64,000 nt of DNA. Origin: Vibrio zhanjiangensis. Lineage in GTDB: Bacteria; Pseudomonadota; Gammaproteobacteria; Enterobacterales; Vibrionaceae. The number at the start of each line of letters is the position of its first letter. Position 1 is the first letter of the stretch. Shown here in pieces: positions 30,124-38,423 of this stretch. Both the position numbers and the translations under genes were made by a program. Location of the stretch: contig NZ_BSPW01000077.1 in NCBI RefSeq assembly GCF_030161235.1, positions 1 through 64,000 of the forward strand, read 5' to 3'. Below the pieces are notes generated by a model. The model did not search any database, had not been told where the DNA came from, and saw nothing but the letters and a program-made list of their open reading frames with translations.

Positions 30124-30498
30124 CTAAGGTGTTTTGGACTCAAGGCTAGGGTCTTTTCTATGCGGACTTAGCTTGCCTCCGGTGACAGGATCTGCACCAC
30201 CCTCGAGTTTGGCTTGCTGTGCTCTTTTACGGCGAATCTCTTTCGGATCAGCAAGAAGAGGGCGATAAATTTCTATCCTATCTTTGTCTCTGACAGTGGC
30301 GTCCAGCTTCACATTGCGGCTAAATACACCAACCTTATTCACCGACAAGTCCACTTCTGGATATCGCTCCAAAACTCCCGATTGACGGATAATTTCTTCA
30401 ACCGTCATCGATTGGTTGACCACTAGAGTGTATACCCGTTGCTCATGTGGCAAAGCATACACCACTTCAACATGGATCATCTCAGACTCAATACTCAT
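30124..30498 (-). CDS. rnfH: RnfH/UPF0125 ubiquitin-fold protein
   Basis: 124 residues from the ATG at 30498 inside the end of ratA (11-bp overlap), pointing to coupled translation; Met at 30480 is an alternative. A beta-grasp fold with VEVVYALPHEQ, VEEIIRQSGVLERYPEVDL, NKVGVFSRNVKLDATVRDKDRI and EIYRPLLADPKEIRRKRA. Function is not settled, and it is usually paired with ratA as here. The tail of about 30 residues after RRKRA (GGADPVTGGKLSPHRKD) is longer than in E. coli. Confidence 0.92.
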   Translation of the reverse strand: MSIESEMIHVEVVYALPHEQRVYTLVVNQSMTVEEIIRQSGVLERYPEVDLSVNKVGVFSRNVKLDATVRDKDRIEIYRPLLADPKEIRRKRAQQAKLEGGADPVTGGKLSPHRKDPSLESKTP

Positions 30499-30931
30499 AG
30501 CATGAATACACCTGTTTTGCGCGCTGGGTAAATGCACTCACCATATTGCTGGTTAATTCACTAAAGATCTTACCAAACGCCAATTCAACCATTTTACTGG
30601 AAAATTCAAACTCCAGTTTGAGTTCAACCTTACACGCCTTTTCATCCAGAGCAGTAAAAAACCACCCCCCTTTCAAGGTTTTGAATGGTCCGTCAACAAG
30701 GTTCATTAAAATGGCTTCCCCCTGAACCAATTCGTTTGATGTGGTAAAGGTTTTACTGATCCCCGCTTTCGAGACATCAACAGAAGCCACCATCGCAGAT
30801 TGACTCGACTCAATCACTTTCGAACCTGAACAGCCTGGCAAAAACTCTGGGTAGCGGGCAACATCGTTAACTAAATCAAACATCTGCTGGGCGCTAAATG
30901 ACACCAGAGCCGAACGACTGACTTGCTTCAT
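30488..30931 (-). CDS. ratA: RatA / Coq10-like START-domain protein
   Basis: 147 residues. A SRPBCC/START fold (VNDVARYPEFLPGCSGSKVIES; FKTLKGGWFFTALDEKACKVELKLEFEFSS). The family has been described both as the RatA toxin that blocks 70S formation in E. coli and as a ubiquinone-binding Coq10 homologue. It shares an operon with rnfH and is divergent from smpB. Confidence 0.93.
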   Translation of the reverse strand: MKQVSRSALVSFSAQQMFDLVNDVARYPEFLPGCSGSKVIESSQSAMVASVDVSKAGISKTFTTSNELVQGEAILMNLVDGPFKTLKGGWFFTALDEKACKVELKLEFEFSSKMVELAFGKIFSELTSNMVSAFTQRAKQVYSCYEY

Positions 30932-31051
30932 ATAGATTCCTCGTCATACATGCCAAAACCGCTGGCATGTATCAATTTTACTTTTATTTTTGCACTTAGC
31001 GCAAATAAAGGGATTTCTTATCTTAGCACCTAGCCGTATAATGGCCCCATT

Positions 31052-31537
31052 ATGGCAAAGAAAAAATCAAAACAAAAAGCGGGTAGCAATACCATCGCGC
31101 TCAACAAAAAAGCTCGCCACGAATATTTTATCGAAGATGAAATTGAAGCTGGCATGGAGCTACAAGGGTGGGAAGTGAAAGCCCTTCGCCAAGGTAAAGC
31201 CAATATTTCTGAAAGTTACGTATTTATGCGTGACGGTGAAGCCTTTGTGAGTGGCATGACAATCACTCCTCTTAATCAGGCATCGACGCATGTTGTCGCC
31301 AATCCGACACGTGTGCGTAAACTTCTTATGAGTCGTCGCGAACTGGATAATTTGCTGGGACGCATCAATCGCGAAGGCATGACATTAACAGCGCTCTCGC
31401 TCTACTGGTCACGCTCTTGGGTGAAGATCAAAATCGGTGTGGCTAAAGGTAAAAAGCTTCACGACAAACGAGACGATCTGAAAGACAAAGATTGGCAACG
31501 CCAGAAAGCTCGAGTGATGAAGAGCTCACTGCGCTAA
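31052..31537 (+). CDS. smpB: SsrA-binding protein SmpB
   Basis: 161 residues. An OB-fold protein that delivers tmRNA to stalled ribosomes. Landmarks: [54 protein letters not shown], and the C-terminal helical tail [22 protein letters not shown] that enters the mRNA channel. It lies 67 bp upstream of its partner RNA ssrA, the usual arrangement. Confidence 0.98.
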   Translation: MAKKKSKQKAGSNTIALNKKARHEYFIEDEIEAGMELQGWEVKALRQGKANISESYVFMRDGEAFVSGMTITPLNQASTHVVANPTRVRKLLMSRRELDNLLGRINREGMTLTALSLYWSRSWVKIKIGVAKGKKLHDKRDDLKDKDWQRQKARVMKSSLR

Positions 31538-31604
31538 TATTAACCACTTAAACGCATAGCGCTAGACAGTACGTCTGTTTCTGGTACTATGCAAATAACA
31601 CTTT

Positions 31605-31990
31605 GGGGCTGATTTAGGATTCGACAGGAATTTTGCAGTCTAAGGTGCATGCCGTGGGGCGGTTGGCCACGTAAAAAGCCGCAAAAAAATAGTCGCAAAC
31701 GACGACTTTATCGGTTCAGAACGCCTAGCGGCGTAATTCTAGTCTAAACCACTAGCTGACCTCTCTCGCCCTAGCTTCCGCACGTAAGACGGGGAACAAC
31801 GAGGGATCAAACCCAAACGCGCTAGCCCGGATTCTCCCGCCTGAGAGATGAACGGCGAAATTTAATTCAGGCTAGTCATTCGTTCGCGTGTCGGTTCGCA
31901 GGTGGGTGGCGAAATTAAAGATCGACTAAGCATGTAGTACCGAAGATGAATGGTTTTTGGACGCGGGTTCAACTCCCGCCAGCTCCACCA
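31605..31990 (+). ncRNA. ssrA: tmRNA (SsrA)
   Basis: 386 nt. The 5' end GGGGCTGATTTAGGATTCGAC pairs with the 3' end CAGCTCCACCA to form the alanine tRNA-like domain, and GGGTTCAACTCCCGCC gives the T arm. The resume codon GCA at 31695 follows the conserved AATAGTC. The tag then reads ANDDFIGSERLAA with a TAA at 31734-31736, not the ANDENYALAA usual in enterics and, as I recall, in V. cholerae. The ends AND and LAA needed for proteolysis are kept. The 3' end is a common island integration site. Confidence 0.96.
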
Positions 31991-31999
31991 AACGTTTGG

Positions 32000-32029
32000 A
32001 AAGGCCCAACTCACCAGAGTTGGGCCTTT
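32000..32029 (+). terminator. ssrA terminator
   Basis: 13-bp stem AAAGGCCCAACTC / GAGTTGGGCCTTT followed by TT and TGTATT, 10 nt after the mature tmRNA 3' end. Confidence 0.88.
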
Positions 32030-32101
32030 TTGTATTCTATATCGATTAGAATTTATTTCACCATTTCCCAATATTCGCGCTTTTATAACGACTCCTCCAA
32101 A

Positions 32102-32175
32102 TATCCCCTAGTGGGGATAATGTGGAAATTATCCCCACTAGGGGATATACTCTGATTTATCCTCACTAGAGGATA
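32102..32175 (+). promoter_or_regulatory. Three HipB operators (TATCC-N8-GGATA)
   Basis: Three 18-bp sites match the E. coli HipB operator TATCC-N8-GGATA exactly: 32102-32119, 32130-32147 and 32158-32175, spaced 28 bp centre to centre, directly before hipB. HipB bound here should autorepress hipBA. The third site ends just before the first possible ATG (32181). Confidence 0.85.
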
Positions 32176-32210
32176 TTAAGATGTCGCATATTCATAGAGG
32201 TCCGACGCCA

Positions 32211-32459
32211 ATGATATATAGTCCAAAACAATTAGCAGACATAATGTTACTCACACGTCAGAAGAATGGCTGGACACAATCAGAACTTGCGAAAAAAGTT
32301 GGCATCAAGCAAGCGACAATCTCAAATTTTGAGAATAACCCAAATAAAACAACGCTTTCTACTTTCTTTAAGCTTGCTCAAGCAATGGATCTAACATTGA
32401 GTATCCAAGAAAAAACGCAAACAACTTCCTCAGATGACCATGATGGTGAGAGTTGGTAA
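32211..32459 (+). CDS. hipB: Antitoxin/repressor HipB
   Basis: 82 residues from the ATG at 32211, with AGAGGT upstream; this matches the E. coli HipB start (IYSP.QLA). An in-frame ATG at 32181 would add 10 residues. Xre-type helix-turn-helix: NGWTQSELAKKVGIKQATIS then NFENNPNKTTLSTFFKL. It binds the three operators and neutralises HipA. The stop overlaps the hipA ATG (TAATG). It ends in GESW, and the C-terminal Trp is kept as in E. coli HipB. Confidence 0.95.
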   Translation: MIYSPKQLADIMLLTRQKNGWTQSELAKKVGIKQATISNFENNPNKTTLSTFFKLAQAMDLTLSIQEKTQTTSSDDHDGESW

Positions 32460-33760
32460 TGCAAAAGCTCATCGCATACATGAATGGTGAACTGGTTGGC
32501 ACCTTAGAGAAGCAAACCAATGGGGCTCATATTTTCCAATATGATCAAAGCTGGGTAAACAATACGATGACCCGACCACTATCCTTGTCTTTAAAGCTTC
32601 AATTACGATCTATCACTTCTGACGCCGTGATAAACTATTTTGACAACCTCTTACCAGATAGCCCTCTCGTCAGAGACCGGATACTTGCACGGTATAAGGC
32701 TTCATCCAAACAGCCTTTTGACCTCCTCAAAGAAGTCGGAAAAGATAGTGTGGGTGCTATCACCTTACTTCCCCCCGAACTTCCCTATAAAAAAGAGCCA
32801 CTCAACTATGAAGTACTGGATGAAAAAAAACTAGAGGCGGTTCTTTGTGCCTATCAGTCTAATATTCCCCTCGGAATGATCGAGGAAGAAGAGGACTTTA
32901 GAATTTCTGTTGCAGGCGCTCAAGAGAAAACGGCTCTCCTATTCGCTGATGGGCAGTGGTGTATACCTAAAGGGAACACTCCCACCACTCACATTATCAA
33001 GCTGCCAATCGGTGAAATACAGCAAGCAAACGCAACACTCGATCTGAAAGACAGTGTTGAAAACGAGTATCTTTGTATAGAACTGGCCAGAGCGCTCGGA
33101 TTCGCAGTCCCCAATATCAACATAATCAAAACCCGCAAGATCAAAGCTTTAGCAATAGAGCGATTCGATAGGCGATGGACTAAAGATCAAACTAACTTGC
33201 TCCGTCTACCTCAAGAGGATATTTGTCAAGTGTTTGGGATACCGTCATCCATGAAGTATGAATCTCAGGGTGGCCCAGATATATCACAGATCATGGCGCT
33301 ATTGATGGGGTCAAGCAATGCATTAGAAGATCGACATAACTTTATGCGCTTCCAAGTCTTTCAATGGCTCATTGGTGCAACAGACGGGCATGGCAAAAAC
33401 TTTTCTATCTATATTGATAAAGGTGGAAGCTATCGACTCACTCCATTCTACGATATTTTGTCTGCCTACCCATTACTGGGAGGAAAAGGGCTCAACATCC
33501 GAAAACTAAAACTGTCGATGGGTTTGAAAGCGACAAAAGGCAAAAAATATGAAATCTATAAAGTTCTGCCTCGCCACTTTTTAGATACCGCCAAAGCCGT
33601 TAATTTCAGTCAAGAGGCCATGCAAGAGATACTCAATGAAATGAAAGAAGCATTACCTCAAGCCATCTTAAAAGTAAGTACTGCGCTACCTGAAGATTTT
33701 CCTAAACACATTGCAGACTCAATTTTTGACAACAGCAAGAAAATAGCGAACAAGATTTAA
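32459..33760 (+). CDS. hipA: Serine/threonine kinase toxin HipA
   Basis: 433 residues from the ATG overlapping hipB. Very close to E. coli HipA throughout. Ser150 in FRISVAGAQEKTALL is at the same number as the autophosphorylated Ser150 of E. coli. Catalytic and metal-binding motifs GATDGHGKNFSIYI and LTPFYDILSAYPLL are intact, so the kinase should be active. HipA phosphorylates glutamyl-tRNA synthetase (GltX), which halts translation and yields persister cells. It sits immediately after ssrA, at the left end of an acquired block. Confidence 0.95.
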   Translation: MQKLIAYMNGELVGTLEKQTNGAHIFQYDQSWVNNTMTRPLSLSLKLQLRSITSDAVINYFDNLLPDSPLVRDRILARYKASSKQPFDLLKEVGKDSVGAITLLPPELPYKKEPLNYEVLDEKKLEAVLCAYQSNIPLGMIEEEEDFRISVAGAQEKTALLFADGQWCIPKGNTPTTHIIKLPIGEIQQANATLDLKDSVENEYLCIELARALGFAVPNINIIKTRKIKALAIERFDRRWTKDQTNLLRLPQEDICQVFGIPSSMKYESQGGPDISQIMALLMGSSNALEDRHNFMRFQVFQWLIGATDGHGKNFSIYIDKGGSYRLTPFYDILSAYPLLGGKGLNIRKLKLSMGLKATKGKKYEIYKVLPRHFLDTAKAVNFSQEAMQEILNEMKEALPQAILKVSTALPEDFPKHIADSIFDNSKKIANKI

Positions 33761-33896
33761 CGCCATAGCGCAAGCAACAATTTTAGTGGGCGCTATAGTC
33801 TGTGCTGCCGCGTACATCGCGATTGAATTGATATGGAGTGAATATCAAGTATCAAAGAAAATTGTCAAGGAGTTAGAGAATGCTACCCAAAACTAA
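33747..33896 (+). pseudogene. 5'-truncated membrane-protein fragment
   Basis: An open frame overlapping the hipA 3' end reads IAQATILVGAIVCAAAYIAI then ELIWSEYQVSKKIVKELENATQN and a stop. It has one clear transmembrane helix and a charged helix but no ATG start, so it looks like the tail of a small membrane protein whose 5' end was lost at the hipA junction. It overlaps the next ORF (33880) as neighbouring genes often do. Confidence 0.4.
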
Positions 33897-34149
33897 GATT
33901 AGGATAGCCATAGTCTTTATATGGATGTTCTTTTTTCCTATTTGGGCTTATGTCTCTTCTGTTGTACTTGACGATTACTTTGATTTATTAAACAACGCTT
34001 CGACGTGGTTTCAACCTAGCTATAGTAAATATTGCTTTATGCCAAAACGTGTTCAGCCATTCCATTCAAAACTCAACTCAGGAAAGTGGGTTTGGATTTC
34101 GTCGATAAAACGAGTGGTATTCGGGAGCCCCCAGTTCCTTGCAACATAA
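33880..34149 (+). pseudogene. Small membrane-protein ORF, 3' end replaced
   Basis: An ATG with AAGGAG 10 nt upstream starts an 89-codon frame. The first 40 residues have a transmembrane helix (IRIAIVFIWMFFFPIWAYVS). The last ~30 codons lie antisense inside the 3' end of the convergent nuclease gene. The natural C-terminus was probably lost when the restriction block was inserted near 34040. Alternatively it is a real 89-residue protein. No family recognised. Confidence 0.4.
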
Positions 34150-35072
34150 TAGCTTTGTCCCTCATAGATAAACTCAGGTTCTAGATGAGTGCGATATTTT
34201 TTGTATTTATCTTCAGTCTTTTTTATCTCATCAAATTTTTTGAGTAGCTGAAACGAGCACGTTTTGTTGTATCTAAGATATTGAAAAGCCTCTTCGTCAA
34301 TAAGATTATTCTTCGCTAGTGCTAACACTGTATGCAGGCCAATATCCGACTTTTTAAAGTCCTTTTCAAACAGCTCGCCATTGACAAATAAGCTCAAGAC
34401 CGAACGATCTTTGCTGCCACTGCGGGCAGCTCTCTCTTCTCGCTTCTTGTGTCTCACTTCAATTTGATAATCTAAAGCTTCGGGGAGGGGGATGATTTGC
34501 TCAACGTTCAGTAGCAAGCGTTCTCCCAAACGATGAGGATTGAGGCGGACGCAAGTTACGTCCAGTCCCATATCGTTCAACCATAATACAGATGTTGTTA
34601 TTTCCTTAGAAAAATTTCTCGCAGCAAGAACAATCCGCGTTTCCTTGCCAAAGTCATCTTCTTGTGGTGCGTCCCAATCCAGAAAATCAAGCAGTGAGCT
34701 TTGCGCATCTATATCCTGCTCAGTCTGAGTTAGAAAATCTGCATAGGCACTTACCGCTTGCTCCCACGTCAGGTTCGCTACCATAGCAGCATATCTAATA
34801 GCTTGAAGCTCCATATGGCCACCATCGTCATCTCGCTTTAGCTCTACGACGACTAGATTGGCATTTTTATCGACTGCCAATAAATCAACACGACGGTTTG
34901 AATCAACAAAGTGTCCATATTCTTCGGCAATAACCAGCGAATCCTCTAAGATGGCACCAATATTGGTTCTTAGCAGACGCTGTATATCCTGTCTTTCTCT
35001 GAGTCTTTCTGCTTCAAATGAAGTACTCTCTATTCGAATGAGAGTATCGCTAGCCAGTTCATAAATCGCCAT
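34053..35072 (-). CDS. NucS/DUF91-like PD-(D/E)xK nuclease linked to hsdR
   Basis: 339 residues. The N-terminal half has a nuclease core: RVDLLAVDKNANLVVVELKRD gives D...E-x-K, preceded by a helix with Glu (GAILEDSLVIAEEYGHFVDS). This resembles DUF91/NucS-type endonuclease domains. The C-terminal 140 residues are basic and helical with no recognised motif. Its ATG overlaps the hsdR stop (TAATG), so the two are co-translated and it belongs to the restriction module. The role, accessory nuclease or defence effector, is inferred. Confidence 0.7.
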   Translation of the reverse strand: MAIYELASDTLIRIESTSFEAERLRERQDIQRLLRTNIGAILEDSLVIAEEYGHFVDSNRRVDLLAVDKNANLVVVELKRDDDGGHMELQAIRYAAMVANLTWEQAVSAYADFLTQTEQDIDAQSSLLDFLDWDAPQEDDFGKETRIVLAARNFSKEITTSVLWLNDMGLDVTCVRLNPHRLGERLLLNVEQIIPLPEALDYQIEVRHKKREERAARSGSKDRSVLSLFVNGELFEKDFKKSDIGLHTVLALAKNNLIDEEAFQYLRYNKTCSFQLLKKFDEIKKTEDKYKKYRTHLEPEFIYEGQSYYVARNWGLPNTTRFIDEIQTHFPELSFEWNG

Positions 35073-38000
35073 TACTTCACCTCACTTAACATATCAAAGA
35101 TAACCCTAGCAAAGTCCCTAGCTTTGTTCGGATCTGACAACAGCTGCATCATTTGCTCTTGATGAGAGTCATTGCTATCTAAAATCGCATCATCAATCGC
35201 ACGAGGAAAGTCGCCTAACATGGCTTGTTCACGAGTATTATTAGCAATTTGGCTCATGACAATGTCATTCTCGGTAAGCTTATCACGCACGGTAAAGGCA
35301 TAATTGAGCATATCTTTATCGGTAAGGTTGTCGATGATAAATATCTCGTTCAATCGCTCAATCACACGTGACAAAAACTCTTCTTTTTTGTTCTTTGGTT
35401 TTGCGGTACCAATGTCATTACTTGGCTGAAGTTTGTACCCCGCCTCATTTTCTTTAAGCTTAATGTCCTGTTGGCGGATTTTTGATAAACGATAGTGGCT
35501 CATCACTACATTACTAAGATCTAACTCATCTTCATCAATCGCTTGCTCGCGCAGCATGGGGCGCAGATGGCGTGCATATAGGCTCAGCTTCTCTAGCTCT
35601 TTATCGTCGTAATCAACAATCTGTGACATGAACTCATAGAAGCGGACAAAGCTGCCTAAATCCTTCTTGAATATCTCAAGGCGGTCTTTCTCTTGCTTGC
35701 ACTCTTTGAAGGTATTTTCCGCATTGGCGATTAACACCGCGTCGCCTGTTTTCTTGGTGCGTTCAAACACGCTCTTAGCGTGAAGGTATTCTTCTACCGC
35801 TGAGGCGTAACGCTTGCGCCAACGATCTATCGCGGGCTTACAGATATTGCTGATCGCCGCATTGGATTTATTCTTGGTAAAGAAGGCAGCAACGAACTGC
35901 TCTACCTCTGTCCATAAGAAAATGCCACTGGCACGCAGCTTCTCTGAGAGATCAAAAATCTTGTCAGGATCAGATACATCCTCAAGCTCTGCTACTTGGT
36001 AATATGGCTGAAAAGCGTCGAGGATGTCTTGCGGATCATTGTAGAAATCGAGCACAAAGGTGCCGCACTCCGCTTTACCTTGATAAGTGCGGTTTAAGCG
36101 CGAAAGGGTCTGTACACACTCAACACCTGCCAGCTTCTTATCGACATACATTGCGCAGAGTTTCGGTTGGTCAAAACCCGTTTGGAATTTATTAGCGACC
36201 AACATGACTTGGTAATCATAGGTGTCAAAGGCTTTGCGCAACTCACGACCTTTGAGATCAGGATTCATATTGTACTCAGTGAACTTCTGATCCAGTAATG
36301 CAGCGCTATCTGGATCAGTATCGTGAAACTCAACTTCACCAGAAAACGCCACCATTGCTCGTATGCCCGCGTAGCCATGCTCTGCCACATACTTATCAAA
36401 CGCCAGCTTGTAGCGCACCGCTTCTTTACGTGAGCTAGTGACCACCATCGCCTTAGCTTGACCGCCAAGTAATCCCATGATGTTCTTTTTGAAGTGCTCA
36501 ACAATCACTTTGACTTTCTGTGAGATGTTGTGGTCATGCAAGCGTACCCAGTTATTGAGCTTCACCTTAGCTTTTCCTGAATCCACTTCTTTATCTTCTG
36601 CTTCCAGCTTTTGTTTAAGCTGGTAGATCACCTTGTAGTTGGTGTAATTCCGTAACACATCAAGAATAAAACCTTCTTCAATCGCCTGACGCATCGAGTA
36701 GATATGGTAGGCTTCTGGTAAGTTACGTTTGGAAGGCGGCATGTCAGGATCTGGGCACCGTCCAAATAGCTGTAGTGTTTTGGCTTTTGGTGTTGCTGTA
36801 AAAGCGTAAAAGCTGATATTCGCACTTCCCCGACGCGCTTCCATCGCATTGTTTAGACAATCCTCACTATCAAGAGGGGCTTCACTATCAAGGTCATCTT
36901 TCATCAGCACCTCTTTCATTTTTCGAGAGGTAGAATGACCTTGTGACGAATGTGCTTCATCAGCAATAATGGCATAGCAGCGCTGTTTGAGAGACGCTGA
37001 ATGTTCAATCGCTTTTAACACGTGTGGGAAAGTTTGGATGGTCACTATAATGATTGGCTGCGAGCTTTCCAGAGCCGCTGCTAATTTCTCTGATTTCGAT
37101 CCATTACCTTCTTTGTGGTTGATGCGCCCCACCACACCATCGGCATGTTCAAACTGATAGATGGTGTCTTGCAGCTGATCATCCAGAACGGTGCGATCTG
37201 TCACCACTATCACTGAATTAAATTGTTTGTTGCCGTTGGCGTCATACAATGTCGAGAGTTGGTGCGCTGTCCATGCAATCGAGTTGGACTTGCCCGAGCC
37301 CGCACTGTGTTGAATGAGGTATTTATTACCGGTTCCCTCATTAATCGCCGCATCAACCAGTTTTGTCACCACCTCCCACTGGTGGTAACGTGGGAAGATC
37401 AGGGTTTCTTTTTTGGTCTTGCGCCCTTCCCAATCTTCCTTTTGTTCAATTTGCAGATGGATAAAAAGCCCAATGATATTAAGCAGGTTATCTGGCGTTA
37501 ATACTTTATTCCACAGGTAGTCGGTGGCATAGCGGTTTGCATCGTCTGGAATATCGTTACCCTTACCGCCATCATGTGTGCCTTGGTTAAATGGCAGGAA
37601 GAATGTCTCTTCACCCGCAAGCTTGGTTGTCATGTAGACTTCATACTGGCTTACCGCGAAATGCACTAAAGCGCCGCGTTTAAAAGAGAGCAACGGCTCT
37701 GGCTTTTTGGTGGCAGGGTCTTTCGCTAAACGGGTCAGCTTGTACTGCGCAATGGCGTTTTCTACCGCTTGTTTGAACTCAGATTTCAGCTCAAGGGTAG
37801 AGACGGGTAAACCGTTAACGAACAGCACCAAGTCAATACGCCAGCGCTTTGCTGTTTTCTCGCTCAAGGCTGTCGCCTTCTTTTCTGTTTCTAGTTCCTG
37901 CTCTTTTGAAATATGGGGGCTGTAAACTAGCTCTGGCACAATACGGCAGATATTACGTTGATAACGCGCTAAGGTTTCTGGGTTAAGATTGTGCTCTGGC

Positions 38001-38344
38001 TTAAATTGACATAATTCAAAACGGGCATTGCGGATTTTTAAACCGTGGCGCAAAACGCCCAAGGTGCCAAAGGTGCGTGATGCGCGATCAGTAACATTCT
38101 CATCGGCTTTTTTTAGCTGCGTGACCAAAGCATCAAGGAAGTGACGCTCAGAATCTGTTGGGAAGACTTTGCAAAATTTCTGCCACTCTTTTGGCTGGGT
38201 TTGTTTGATAAAGCTCAGCACATCTGCCTCAAAAAGCGCCGATTCGCGGTTATAGCCTTCGCCACTGCCCTGCACCCAGCCATTAGCCACCATCTGACTA
38301 ATGATGTCGTCTTGAAATACTTTTTCTTGTGTGGTGTCTTTCAT
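35072..38344 (-). CDS. hsdR: Type I restriction enzyme, HsdR subunit
   Basis: 1090 residues. The N-terminal PD-(D/E)xK nuclease has LVLFVNGLPVSTLELKSE. The SF2 translocase follows: Walker A QHSAGSGKSNSIAW, Walker B/DEAH ADEAHSSQGHS, motif III FYAFTATPKAKT, and late helicase motifs such as ANKFQTGFDQPKLCAMYVDK and QTLSRLNRTY. A helical C-terminus binds the methyltransferase. It translocates and cuts unmodified DNA with HsdM2-HsdS. A terminator separates it from hsdS, so it may be expressed on its own. Confidence 0.96.
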   Translation of the reverse strand: MKDTTQEKVFQDDIISQMVANGWVQGSGEGYNRESALFEADVLSFIKQTQPKEWQKFCKVFPTDSERHFLDALVTQLKKADENVTDRASRTFGTLGVLRHGLKIRNARFELCQFKPEHNLNPETLARYQRNICRIVPELVYSPHISKEQELETEKKATALSEKTAKRWRIDLVLFVNGLPVSTLELKSEFKQAVENAIAQYKLTRLAKDPATKKPEPLLSFKRGALVHFAVSQYEVYMTTKLAGEETFFLPFNQGTHDGGKGNDIPDDANRYATDYLWNKVLTPDNLLNIIGLFIHLQIEQKEDWEGRKTKKETLIFPRYHQWEVVTKLVDAAINEGTGNKYLIQHSAGSGKSNSIAWTAHQLSTLYDANGNKQFNSVIVVTDRTVLDDQLQDTIYQFEHADGVVGRINHKEGNGSKSEKLAAALESSQPIIIVTIQTFPHVLKAIEHSASLKQRCYAIIADEAHSSQGHSTSRKMKEVLMKDDLDSEAPLDSEDCLNNAMEARRGSANISFYAFTATPKAKTLQLFGRCPDPDMPPSKRNLPEAYHIYSMRQAIEEGFILDVLRNYTNYKVIYQLKQKLEAEDKEVDSGKAKVKLNNWVRLHDHNISQKVKVIVEHFKKNIMGLLGGQAKAMVVTSSRKEAVRYKLAFDKYVAEHGYAGIRAMVAFSGEVEFHDTDPDSAALLDQKFTEYNMNPDLKGRELRKAFDTYDYQVMLVANKFQTGFDQPKLCAMYVDKKLAGVECVQTLSRLNRTYQGKAECGTFVLDFYNDPQDILDAFQPYYQVAELEDVSDPDKIFDLSEKLRASGIFLWTEVEQFVAAFFTKNKSNAAISNICKPAIDRWRKRYASAVEEYLHAKSVFERTKKTGDAVLIANAENTFKECKQEKDRLEIFKKDLGSFVRFYEFMSQIVDYDDKELEKLSLYARHLRPMLREQAIDEDELDLSNVVMSHYRLSKIRQQDIKLKENEAGYKLQPSNDIGTAKPKNKKEEFLSRVIERLNEIFIIDNLTDKDMLNYAFTVRDKLTENDIVMSQIANNTREQAMLGDFPRAIDDAILDSNDSHQEQMMQLLSDPNKARDFARVIFDMLSEVK

Positions 38345-38387
38345 TATTTTTTTCTTATTATTTTAAGTTAGCCAACTGAAATAAAAA

Positions 38388-38416
38388 GCCACTCTGCTTT
38401 CTTAAGCGAGAGTGGC
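38388..38416 (-). terminator. Terminator between hsdS and hsdR
   Basis: GCCACTCT-GCTT-tctt-AAGC-g-AGAGTGGC forms a 12-bp stem with one bulge, followed on the minus strand by TTTTTATTT. It lies just after the hsdS stop, ahead of hsdR. Confidence 0.8.
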
Positions 38417-38423
38417 AATAGGT

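Noticed and set aside
31862-32155. ORFs over the tmRNA 3' end and its terminator
   Set aside because: They overlap a structural RNA and its hairpin on both strands.
32102-32175. CRISPR-like short repeats before hipB
   Set aside because: Only three palindromic copies with 10-bp gaps; they fit the HipB operator exactly.
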